11,250 bases of DNA, taken from the NCBI GenBank assembly GCA_018364485.1, contig JAGZLX010000052.1, forward strand, positions 1 to 11,250, read 5' to 3'. The notes under the pieces are model-generated. The model was given only the letters and a program-made list of their open reading frames with translations. It made no database searches and was not told the DNA's origin. This DNA is from Granulicatella adiacens. GTDB taxonomy: Bacteria; Bacillota; Bacilli; Lactobacillales; Aerococcaceae. The translations under genes were made by a program, and so were the position numbers. Shown one piece after another: positions 1 through 7,285 of the stretch; positions within the stretch are counted from its first letter, which is position 1, and each line of letters begins with the position of its first letter.

Positions 1-867
1 TCGAAAGAACCAGTGTATGAAGCAACAAGAACGAAGACGTATGAAACAGGATTAATCTTACCAATCGCTTATGGTGTGAATGATGCGACAGTGAATGTAA
101 AACTGGAAAATCATCAACCAATTCAAAACCATAACAAGATTGTCCAAGCGATGGGGGCTACCAGTGAGAACTACTTAACGCTTCTAGCAGCCAACGAAGT
201 GAAGTTGGAGAATATGGAAGTTCCTGATTCTTCTAAACCAGAAACGTATAAACGCGTGGATTCATCGAAACCAGGAACAATTACGTATCATTTAGTACCG
301 CAGTCTTCTGAAGATTACTGGGTATCGATTCCTCAAAAACTTTCTCATACGAATAAAAACAAAGTGAGAATTTTACTCAACGGAAATACGTATGACTTCC
401 AAGATAAATTCCAACAAACACAACTTATTCAAGTGGCTCATGATTCACTTGGAAAAGCCGTTGATTTAACGATTGAAATTGACACAGATGACGAATACAA
501 CTTGTCAGGTTTACGCCTAGCACGTTCAAATAGTGCCTTAGTAAACCGCATGATTGAAGAGCGTCAACTTCAAGGGATGAAAGTCACTCATTGGGATGAT
601 ACTCACATCCAAGGAACTGTGAACATTACAGACGACAGTACATGGATGATGACAAGTATTCCATATGAAAAAGGCTGGACGGTTAAAGTGGATGGTCAAG
701 TCGTTGGAACGGCTAAAGTTTGGGATAGTCTTCTTGCCTTCCAAATTACACCTGGTGAACATACGATTGAGATGACATACATGCCAGAAGGATTTATGGC
801 AGGATTAGTAATTTCAATCTTATCAATTTGTATTTATGTGTTAGCCATTTATAAAAAATGGATTTAA
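1..867 (+). CDS. YfhO-family membrane protein, C-terminal part (5' end outside window)
   Basis: The reading frame is open from the first base, so only the last 288 residues of a larger protein are present; the GTG at 13 is an internal codon. The visible part is a mostly extracytoplasmic region with beta-rich segments, including a module near residues 205-260 with the pattern IPYEKGW, VDG and PGEHTIEM, then one membrane helix (about residues 264-283) and a short basic tail. It matches, segment by segment, the C-terminal third of the next gene, including QPIQN/QPVAN and SIPYEKGW/TIPYHSGW, so the two are tandem paralogues. YfhO proteins are large multipass proteins resembling GT-C glycosyltransferases; in Bacillus and Listeria relatives YfhO is needed to add sugars to lipoteichoic acid. 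The sugar and acceptor here are unknown. Only 20 bp separate it from the next gene, indicating co-transcription. Confidence 0.85.
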   Translation, partial: SKEPVYEATRTKTYETGLILPIAYGVNDATVNVKLENHQPIQNHNKIVQAMGATSENYLTLLAANEVKLENMEVPDSSKPETYKRVDSSKPGTITYHLVPQSSEDYWVSIPQKLSHTNKNKVRILLNGNTYDFQDKFQQTQLIQVAHDSLGKAVDLTIEIDTDDEYNLSGLRLARSNSALVNRMIEERQLQGMKVTHWDDTHIQGTVNITDDSTWMMTSIPYEKGWTVKVDGQVVGTAKVWDSLLAFQITPGEHTIEMTYMPEGFMAGLVISILSICIYVLAIYKKWI

Positions 868-873
868 TTGAAT

Positions 874-878
874 AGGAG
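874..878 (+). promoter_or_regulatory. Ribosome binding site of the second YfhO-family gene
   Basis: AGGAG lies 9 bases before the ATG at 888, inside the 20 bp gap after the preceding stop codon. It fixes the start, and no room remains for a separate promoter. Confidence 0.8.
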
Positions 879-887
879 TAGACTATA

Positions 888-3491
888 ATGACAATTTCAA
901 AAATGAAATTAAAATATAGTTCGCTATTCTTCCTTCCATTTGTGGTGATGTTGGGGGTCTTCCTAAGTTTAGGATTGACCCCTTTTTCGCAAAATTCGAT
1001 TCATAGTGGAGACTTTCTTTCTCAATATTTTCCGCTTTATATCGGATTGCATAAACTATTTTGGAGTGGAGATTTTAGTGGTCTATTTTGGTCCTTCGAG
1101 AAGTCACTTGGAGGAGCCATGCCAAGTGTCTGGGGCTTTAATAGTTTAAGTCCATTCACGTTTTTATATGTGATCTTTCCAATTTCAAGTTTTCAAGTCC
1201 TTAGCTACGTGATTCCTCTTCTACGTGCTGGGGTCATGGGAGTCGTCTTTGGATATTTCTTAGAAAAGAAATTCCAAGGCGTGTCGAAACATTACTGGTT
1301 ATCATTAGGATTAGCTTCGTCATATGCCCTTAGCGGATTTGTCGTATCGCAACAGTATAATCCGAATTTCTTAGATAATCTGGTCTATATTCCGTTTATT
1401 CTCTTGGGGATTGAAGAGGTGGCGAGTGGGAAGCGTTCGGTGAAATTACCGCTGTTTCTTGCCATTAGTTTAATAACGGATTTTTATACAGGGTATATGA
1501 TGTGCCTCTTTGTGGCACTCTATACATTTTACGTAGTCTTCTCGAAGGATATTCCTTTAAAAGAGGCGATACTCAAACTAGGGAAGGTCGCGTTATTTGA
1601 ACTGATTGGAGTGGGCCTTGCAGCATTTTGGCTATTACCCGTATTTAGTGCTTTGCTTGAAAGTAAAGCGAGTGCGGGAAGTACCTTTGCATGGTCGTGG
1701 AACCCAGTAAATGATTTAGTGGCTATGCCGCAAAAATTCATCTTAGGATCCTTTGGTGAAAAAGAGTGGGGCGATTCTAAGGCGTTACCGCAACTCTTTA
1801 TCGGGGGCTTAGGACTCTTTGGCCTATGTACCTTCTTCGCTAAAAAAGAAATCACTATTCGAAAGAAATTAGCGGCGACAGTCGTGTTACTTGTCTTGCT
1901 GCTTTCGTTTTCAATTCAAGGCTTCGACCAAATTTGGCATATGGGACAACGACCGGTTGGATTCTACTTTAGAAATTCGTGGGTAGCCAATAGCTTTATG
2001 CTAGTGCTAGCATCCGAAAGCTTAATGCAGTGGAAAGATGAATTCCGCTTGAATGAATTTTTAGTGGCCATCTTTGGCTTTGGAACGATTTTAGTGTTGT
2101 CGACTCTAAGAAGTCTGCAATATGTCGAGACCTCACAGAAAATACTCGCCTTTATTATTTGGACGATTATCTTATTAGCTTTCTTCTTTAGAAGAGCTGA
2201 AAGAGTTCGTAGGCTACAACTAACAGCCGGAGTCGTGATTGTTGAGTTAATGGTGAGTTCGTTTGTCGGATTTAGAAGAGCTCCTTATTTTATCGGTAAG
2301 GCAGGATTACAGGAACAAATGGAATTTGCGATGGCTTTCGATAAAGAAGGCTATAGCCATCAAAGTACGTTTACGCGAATGGAAATGCATAAAGGATTGT
2401 CGCATGCGAACTTCCCGATTGCATTTGGATATAATGGGGCTTCACACTTTACATCAAGTTTAGAGCATGCATTGATTGAAGAGATGAGTCATCTAGGACT
2501 TCCAACATCTCAATCGGTGACGAATTATACCGACCGCAATGTGATTTTAGATTCGCTCTTTGGAGTTTCTCGCTTTATGATGGACGGAGATGAAAATCGT
2601 GTCTTTGCGGATGTACGCGGCATGTATGCGAAAGAAGGTAAAGTGAAGGATTTTGTGGTTTACCGCAATCCATATGCGTTTTCTCTTGGCTATTTAACGA
2701 ATGAAAATACAGCAACCAATATCGCTTTTGAAAAAAATCAACCAGTAGCCAATCTCAACCAGCTCTTGCAAGTGATTGGGCTCTCTGGAACAAATGCACT
2801 GACGGAGGTTAATGTAGGCGAACCTGTGACGACGAATTTAACGAAGGGGCCGGAGAAATACACGCTAACAAATGAGGCGGAACCTGCTAAAATTGAATGG
2901 AAGTTCAATTTACAACCAAACAAATTGTATTTTGTCGAAATTCCAGAACGTCAAGCGGGCTCTGTGATTAAATCAAAAGTGATGTTAAATGGTATCAGTT
3001 ATCCGTATGAGAATCGATTCCATGAGAACCAATTGTGGATGATTGGAAATGGGAATTTAGATCAGACAATTACCTTTGCGATTGAGGACGCGAAGGCCAA
3101 AGAATGGGATTTACGTGGCTTCAAGTTCTATACGATTGATATCACAACACTCGCAAACGCATTGACGCAATATAAGAAAGCAAATGATATTACAATTGAG
3201 TCGTATACAAACGCGATGGTGAAGGCACATGTCACTGTAACTAATAGTGAGCAGTCCTTTGCGACCTTTACGATTCCATACCATTCTGGTTGGAGCGTGA
3301 CGGTGGATGGTAAGAAGCAAGAAGTGAAAAAAGCGCTTGGCTTCTTTATGGGCGTTTCGCTGACAGAAGGAGAACACGAGATTGTGTGGAGTTATACGCC
3401 ACCAGGATTACATCTTGGAATGTTCATTTCTATTTCGTCACTTCTCTTACTAGTTTTCCTATGGAAAAAGCATAAAAAAGAAAAAGGTTAA
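888..3491 (+). CDS. YfhO-family multipass membrane protein (probable GT-C-like glycosyltransferase)
   Basis: The 867-residue product is full length for YfhO (Bacillus YfhO is of similar size). After a short basic N-terminus comes a first membrane helix (about residues 11-32), then an extracytoplasmic loop with the SGDFLSQY motif; Asp42 sits where GT-C enzymes carry their key acidic residue. Several more helices follow up to about residue 460, including ITDFYTGYM (196-204) and the FYFRNSW segment (359-365). Residues of about 470-835 form a large outer domain ending in the IPYHSGW/VDG/EGEHEIVW module, followed by a final helix (about 843-858) and a lysine-rich tail. YfhO in Bacillus and Listeria is required for glycosylation of lipoteichoic acid; that role here is inferred. 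The gene follows a paralogue by 20 bp and is closed by a strong terminator. Family assignment is firm; substrate is unknown. Confidence 0.9.
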   Translation: MTISKMKLKYSSLFFLPFVVMLGVFLSLGLTPFSQNSIHSGDFLSQYFPLYIGLHKLFWSGDFSGLFWSFEKSLGGAMPSVWGFNSLSPFTFLYVIFPISSFQVLSYVIPLLRAGVMGVVFGYFLEKKFQGVSKHYWLSLGLASSYALSGFVVSQQYNPNFLDNLVYIPFILLGIEEVASGKRSVKLPLFLAISLITDFYTGYMMCLFVALYTFYVVFSKDIPLKEAILKLGKVALFELIGVGLAAFWLLPVFSALLESKASAGSTFAWSWNPVNDLVAMPQKFILGSFGEKEWGDSKALPQLFIGGLGLFGLCTFFAKKEITIRKKLAATVVLLVLLLSFSIQGFDQIWHMGQRPVGFYFRNSWVANSFMLVLASESLMQWKDEFRLNEFLVAIFGFGTILVLSTLRSLQYVETSQKILAFIIWTIILLAFFFRRAERVRRLQLTAGVVIVELMVSSFVGFRRAPYFIGKAGLQEQMEFAMAFDKEGYSHQSTFTRMEMHKGLSHANFPIAFGYNGASHFTSSLEHALIEEMSHLGLPTSQSVTNYTDRNVILDSLFGVSRFMMDGDENRVFADVRGMYAKEGKVKDFVVYRNPYAFSLGYLTNENTATNIAFEKNQPVANLNQLLQVIGLSGTNALTEVNVGEPVTTNLTKGPEKYTLTNEAEPAKIEWKFNLQPNKLYFVEIPERQAGSVIKSKVMLNGISYPYENRFHENQLWMIGNGNLDQTITFAIEDAKAKEWDLRGFKFYTIDITTLANALTQYKKANDITIESYTNAMVKAHVTVTNSEQSFATFTIPYHSGWSVTVDGKKQEVKKALGFFMGVSLTEGEHEIVWSYTPPGLHLGMFISISSLLLLVFLWKKHKKEKG

Positions 3492-3500
3492 TTATAAAAT

Positions 3501-3540
3501 GGTCTCTGAAACAGGAAATGTTTTAGAGACTGTTTTTTTT
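3501..3540 (+). terminator. Intrinsic terminator after the YfhO pair
   Basis: The arms GTCTCTGAAACA (3502-3513) and TGTTTTAGAGAC (3519-3530) pair over 12 bp with one G-T wobble around a 5-base loop, followed by eight T residues (3533-3540). It begins 10 bases after the stop codon of the second YfhO gene and separates that unit from the downstream operon. Confidence 0.93.
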
Positions 3541-3551
3541 CGTGTTTTTAC

Positions 3552-3578
3552 AGGCCGTACTTTTGTAATTGAGGCCGT
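3552..3578 (+). repeat. Direct repeat AGGCCGT x2 around the -35 region
   Basis: AGGCCGT occurs at 3552-3558 and again at 3572-3578, exactly 20 bases apart, about two helical turns. The copies bracket the proposed -35 element, one upstream and one in the spacer, where a repressor or activator could bind. With only seven bases per copy, chance cannot be excluded. Confidence 0.4.
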
Positions 3579-3592
3579 TTCATGGGTATAAT
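3563..3592 (+). promoter_or_regulatory. Promoter of the seven-gene lipoylation/ADP-ribosylation operon
   Basis: A perfect -10 box TATAAT lies at 3587-3592. A weaker -35 candidate, TTGTAA at 3563-3568 (4 of 6 consensus bases), is 18 bases upstream. Transcription would start near 3599, giving a leader of only about 25 bases before the amidase gene. It is the only good promoter I see between the YfhO terminator and the end of the lipoate ligase gene. Confidence 0.75.
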
Positions 3593-3624
3593 GGCTTGTT
3601 ATTTAGAGAAAGGGAAGTGATGAA

Positions 3625-5079
3625 GTGATGGATGCGACAAGTTTAGCCGAAGCTGTCCGTTTGAAAAAAGTGAGTCCATTAGAATTAGTAACAGAAACGA
3701 TTCAACGCGCGCGCACGCTTAATCCTTCTCTGAATGCCATTGTTTATGAGCAATATGAAGAGGCGCTTGAAAAAGCAAAACACTTTAAACTGACGAATCA
3801 ACCATTTGCGGGAGTTCCTATTTTTCTAAAAGACTTAGGGCAAGAACAAAAAGGAAGCGTCTGTACATATGGTTCACGTTTATTCAAAGATGTAAAAAGT
3901 ACGCAGACAGATAACTTTGTCAAACGGCTAGAAGAACTCGGTTTTATCATTATGGGACGGACAAATACGCCAGAATTTGGATTTAAGACCGTCAGTGATG
4001 CCGCACTCCATGGACCTGTTCGAAATGCGGTGAACCCTGAGCGAAACGCTGGAGGCTCTAGTGGAGGAGCAGCTGCTGTTGTAGCAAGCGGAATTACACC
4101 AATTGCAGCAGCAAGCGATGGTGGTGGATCGATTCGAATTCCGGCCAGTCATAATGGATTGATTGGACTGAAACCTTCTAGAGGGCGTGTGATTGTTGGA
4201 CCAGGCTCTTATCGTGGATGGAATGGCGCAACCGTTCATTTTGCGCTGACAAAAACCGCCCGAGATACAAGAAATCTATTATTCCATATGCAAGAGTGCC
4301 AGATGGAAAGTCCATTTCCATTACCGAAACTGAGTTACGAACAGCTTTATAAAACAGAAAAAATAAAACCATTAAGAGTGGCTGTGTTATTACAGTCACC
4401 AGTGGGAGAAGTGGTCTCTAAGGATTCGGTAGATGCCGTGATGAAGATTGCACATTTCTTTGAAAATCATGGGCACTCCGTAACGCTTTTACAAAAGGAT
4501 CCTGTCGACGGTATCGCTCTGCAAAAAGGATTTTATATCATCAGTGCGGTTGAAACAGCGTTGATGTTCCAAAATATTGAACGCCAGCTCGGGCGCCAAG
4601 TAACGCGTGACGATATGGAACTAATGACATGGGCGATTTATCGTAGTGGCCTGGATATTTCGGGGATGGAGTATTCAAAAGTGGCTTCAAGTTGGGATAT
4701 TTATGCCGAGCAGATGGCGCAATTACACGAGCAGTACGATGTGCTACTGTTGCCGACAGTTGCACAGGCGGCTCCAAGTCTTGTTCCGTATGAATTATCC
4801 GCGAATTTAAAATCCCAACTTATGAGCATTGATGATTTTACAAAAGACCAAAAGCAGCAATTACTCTGGGAAATGTTCGAGGAGAGCGTAGCAGATACGC
4901 CATTTACCCAACGATTTAATATTACTGGGCAACCGGCCATTAGCTTACCAGTTCACCGTACCAAAGATGGACTTCCGATTGGCGTGCAACTCGCTGCAGC
5001 AAAAGGAAGAGAAGACTTGCTCCTACAAATCGCAGAATGGTTTGAACAAGAACAATTATTACAAGTAACAAAACAGTAG
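3625..5079 (+). CDS. Amidase-signature family hydrolase, first gene of the operon (candidate lipoamidase)
   Basis: The 484-residue product has the full amidase-signature core and hydrolyses a carboxamide bond in some substrate. The Ser-cisSer-Lys triad is visible: Lys69 in IFLKD, cis-Ser145 in AGGSSGG and nucleophile Ser169 in GGGSIRIP. The 76- and 24-residue spacings are nearly those of fatty acid amide hydrolase. No signal peptide or membrane segment is seen, so it should be cytosolic. It starts at GTG 3625 or the adjacent ATG 3628; GGGAAGTGAT at 3612-3621 is the ribosome site. It is not convincingly GatA, since gatB and gatC are absent and the GatA motifs differ. The flavin oxidoreductase gene begins 14 bp later with no terminator between, so it probably shares the operon transcript. 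Enterococcus lipoamidase, which cleaves lipoyl-lysine, belongs to this family; a role in lipoate recycling is inferred from context only. Confidence 0.88.
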   Translation: MMDATSLAEAVRLKKVSPLELVTETIQRARTLNPSLNAIVYEQYEEALEKAKHFKLTNQPFAGVPIFLKDLGQEQKGSVCTYGSRLFKDVKSTQTDNFVKRLEELGFIIMGRTNTPEFGFKTVSDAALHGPVRNAVNPERNAGGSSGGAAAVVASGITPIAAASDGGGSIRIPASHNGLIGLKPSRGRVIVGPGSYRGWNGATVHFALTKTARDTRNLLFHMQECQMESPFPLPKLSYEQLYKTEKIKPLRVAVLLQSPVGEVVSKDSVDAVMKIAHFFENHGHSVTLLQKDPVDGIALQKGFYIISAVETALMFQNIERQLGRQVTRDDMELMTWAIYRSGLDISGMEYSKVASSWDIYAEQMAQLHEQYDVLLLPTVAQAAPSLVPYELSANLKSQLMSIDDFTKDQKQQLLWEMFEESVADTPFTQRFNITGQPAISLPVHRTKDGLPIGVQLAAAKGREDLLLQIAEWFEQEQLLQVTKQ

Positions 5080-5093
5080 AAAGAAGTGAAAGT

Positions 5094-6302
5094 GTGTTAG
5101 AAACAGAAGCTTTATTTAAGCCTTTCAAATTAAAAAAAGGAGTCACATTGGACAATAGATTTGTGCTTTCTCCAATGGTGACGAACTCTTCAACGAAAGA
5201 AGGTCATATTACAGAAGATGATTTAAAATACGCCGAGCGTCGTGCATATGCAGCAGCCCTTCAAATTACAGGGGCGGCATACGTGAACAAGCACGGACAG
5301 CTATTTGAGTATGGTTTTAGTGCGACTTCTCTAGACGATATCGAAGGCTTAACCAAACTAGCTAAAGCGATGAAATCGGGTGGAGCGAAAGCCATCTTAC
5401 AATTAACGCATGCAGGACGTTTTGCAAGTCATGCCTTAAACCGTGACCGCTATGTGTATGGCCCAAGTGCGATGACATTGCAATCGCCATTCCCACATGA
5501 AGTGAAAGAATTAACGGTAGAAGAAATTCATGGCATTATCGAAGATTATCGTCGTGCTGCACAAATTGCCATCCAGTCTGGATTTGACGGGCTAGAAATT
5601 TCATCGGCACAACGATTACTCATTCAAACCTTCTTCTCAACGTTCTCAAACGAGCGTACAGATGAGTATGGCTGTAAGACATTAGAGGACCGCTCAAGAA
5701 TCGGGATGGAAGTTTTAACGGCGGTTCAAGAAGTGATTGATGAATATGCCTCAGAAGAGTTTATTCTTGGATTCCGTGCGACGCCTGAAGAAACGCGTGG
5801 GAACCAAATTGGATATACCGTGGATGAGTTTCTTGAATTCTTCGAAGAGGCGCTTAAGACAGTCAATATCGATTATTTAGCTATTGCGAGCTGGGGACAT
5901 GATGTCTTCAGAAATAAAGTCCGTGCTAAAGGACCGCATCAAGGCGAACTCGTGAATAAAGTCGTCTATGACCGCTTAAAAGGACGCGTAGCTGTGATTG
6001 CTTCAGGCGGCATTAATTCTAAAGAAAAAGCCCTTGAAGCATTGGAAAATTCAGATTTAGTCGGGCTATCAACACCGTTTATCACGGATCCAGAATTTGC
6101 CGTGAAGATTCAAGAAGGAAATGAATCAGATATTCAATTAACGATTAAACCAGAAGCGCTTGAAGCATTAGCGATTCCAAAGGCAGCCTTCAAGGATATC
6201 GTACCTTTAATGGACTTTGGGGAGTCGCTTGAAAAAGAAGCACGAGATTTCTTCAGAGGGCTAGAAGCGAACTACGAGGGGAGAGAGACGGGTGAAAATT
6301 AG
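5094..6302 (+). CDS. Old Yellow Enzyme-like FMN oxidoreductase of the SirTM operon
   Basis: This 402-residue protein is a TIM-barrel flavoenzyme of the NADH:flavin oxidoreductase family, predicted to bind FMN and reduce an unknown, probably electrophilic substrate. Visible family segments are RFVLSPM (22-28), LQLTHAGR (102-109), FDGLEI (164-169), SNERTDEYG (185-193), VIASGGI (301-307) and TPFITDP (327-333). The active-site stretch after DGLEI departs from classic members: where those have a His-x-x-His/Asn pair followed by Gly-Tyr, this protein has Ser170, Gln173, Arg174 and Leu175. Chemistry may therefore differ from standard enoate reduction. The GTG start has only a weak upstream ribosome site, so coupling to amidase translation is possible. 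Its last 11 bases overlap the next gene. Such an oxidoreductase is a known companion in extended SirTM operons; its substrate has not been established. Confidence 0.88.
   Translation: MLETEALFKPFKLKKGVTLDNRFVLSPMVTNSSTKEGHITEDDLKYAERRAYAAALQITGAAYVNKHGQLFEYGFSATSLDDIEGLTKLAKAMKSGGAKAILQLTHAGRFASHALNRDRYVYGPSAMTLQSPFPHEVKELTVEEIHGIIEDYRRAAQIAIQSGFDGLEISSAQRLLIQTFFSTFSNERTDEYGCKTLEDRSRIGMEVLTAVQEVIDEYASEEFILGFRATPEETRGNQIGYTVDEFLEFFEEALKTVNIDYLAIASWGHDVFRNKVRAKGPHQGELVNKVVYDRLKGRVAVIASGGINSKEKALEALENSDLVGLSTPFITDPEFAVKIQEGNESDIQLTIKPEALEALAIPKAAFKDIVPLMDFGESLEKEARDFFRGLEANYEGRETGEN
6277..6283 (+). promoter_or_regulatory. Ribosome binding site of the luciferase-like monooxygenase gene
   Basis: AGGGGAG lies inside the 3' end of the oxidoreductase gene, 8 bases before the GTG at 6292. 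It supports that start and the 11-base gene overlap. Confidence 0.75.
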
Positions 6303-7284
6303 TCTGTTAGATTATGGTCTCGTAGATGAAGGGAAGACGAGTGCGGAGGCCGTTCGTGAAACACTGGAGTTGGCGCAATTAGCAGATGAACTTGGATTCC
6401 ATCGATTCTGGGTGAGTGAACATCATAATGTGCCAGCGCTCTCGATTAGTGCTCCAGAAGTGGTGATTCCGTACCTTGCTAGCCACACGAAGAACATCCA
6501 TATTGGTTCGGGTGGAATCATGGGGCTTCATTATTCGCCGTATAAAGTGGCTGAAATCATGTCAACGCTAGAAGGATTATTCCCAGGGCGTGTGAATATC
6601 GGTCTTGGTAATTCCCCAGGAACACCTCTTGTAGGTCGTAATTTGCAGTCGATCTATTCGAAAGAGCAATACGCCTTATGGTTAGAAAAATTGCAGCACT
6701 ATTTGAATGAAGCGCGCAGTAAAGGGATTGTCGTTCCAGAAGTGGCGACTGTTCCAGAACAGTTCCTTCTTGGAATGGGCGGACAGTCGATTGAGTCAGC
6801 GGCAACTCTTGGCTTGAGCTTTGTGTATGGTGTGTTTCCGTATATTCCTCAAGATCCTGTGGAGTTGGCGAAAAGTCTTTCTGAGAAATATCGCACCACC
6901 TTTAAACCAGGATCTCATAGTAAACCAAGTAACTTCGTACTAGCGGTATTTGTGGTTATTGCTGATACGAGCGAAGAAGCCGAAGAGATGGCGAAACCAT
7001 TAGATTTATGGATGCTTGGAAAACAGGATTTTTCAGAATTTCATACCTTCCCAACACAAAAAGATGTGGAAGAATATAAACTAACTCAGCGTGACCGTGA
7101 AAAAATCGCTAGCAACCGCAGTCGACTCATTGTGGGAAACCCACGTGAAGTTTACAAGCAAATGGAGGAGCTAAGAGCAGTCTCCAATCCCGATGAGTTG
7201 TTATTTATTCCGCTCGTCGGTTCCATTGAAAAAAGAAAACGTTCAGTAGAATTACTTGCTGAATTATATAAAGGAGAGAAATAA
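6292..7284 (+). CDS. Luciferase-like monooxygenase (LLM-class flavin-dependent oxidoreductase)
   Basis: The 330-residue product has the single-domain bacterial-luciferase-like barrel. Diagnostic segments are the N-terminal SLLDYGLVDEGKT (4-16), FHRFWVSEHHN (36-46), the flavin-site region IGSGGIMGLHYSPYKVAE (71-88), and LEGLFPGRVNIGLGNSPG (93-110). Members use reduced FMN or F420 on varied substrates; in a Bacillota host, FMN supplied by a partner reductase is likely. An Arg common after GLG in the family is Asn107 here. Translation starts at GTG, overlapping the preceding gene by 11 bases, so expression is coupled to the neighbouring flavoenzyme. The two together could form a reductase/monooxygenase pair acting on a reactive small molecule or on the lipoyl group, but this is inference. 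Only one base separates the stop from the gcvH-L start. Confidence 0.88.
   Translation: MKISLLDYGLVDEGKTSAEAVRETLELAQLADELGFHRFWVSEHHNVPALSISAPEVVIPYLASHTKNIHIGSGGIMGLHYSPYKVAEIMSTLEGLFPGRVNIGLGNSPGTPLVGRNLQSIYSKEQYALWLEKLQHYLNEARSKGIVVPEVATVPEQFLLGMGGQSIESAATLGLSFVYGVFPYIPQDPVELAKSLSEKYRTTFKPGSHSKPSNFVLAVFVVIADTSEEAEEMAKPLDLWMLGKQDFSEFHTFPTQKDVEEYKLTQRDREKIASNRSRLIVGNPREVYKQMEELRAVSNPDELLFIPLVGSIEKRKRSVELLAELYKGEK
7271..7276 (+). promoter_or_regulatory. Strong ribosome binding site of gcvH-L
   Basis: AAGGAG ends 9 bases before the ATG at 7286. It selects that start over an in-frame upstream codon at 7256 that would add ten residues inside the preceding gene. It is one of the best ribosome sites in the operon, consistent with a carrier protein needed in excess. 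Confidence 0.8.
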
Positions 7285-7285
7285 A

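Noticed and set aside
1529..1855. 108-codon open frame on the - strand inside the YfhO gene
   Set aside because: It is antisense to a clearly coding membrane protein, has no ribosome site and shows no recognisable domain.
3625..5079. GatA subunit of the Glu-tRNA amidotransferase
   Set aside because: The triad fits any amidase-signature protein, but gatC and gatB are absent and the segments around GRTNTPEFGF and the C-terminus look like stand-alone amidases.
7227..7272. Internal promoter before gcvH-L (TTGAAA and TATAAA elements)
   Set aside because: The two elements lie too far apart for one promoter, and no suitable partner for either is found at 16-18 bases; this is AT-rich coding sequence.
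7256..7285. Ten-residue N-terminal extension of GcvH-L
   Set aside because: It lies inside the preceding gene and upstream of the AAGGAG site, which points to the ATG at 7286.
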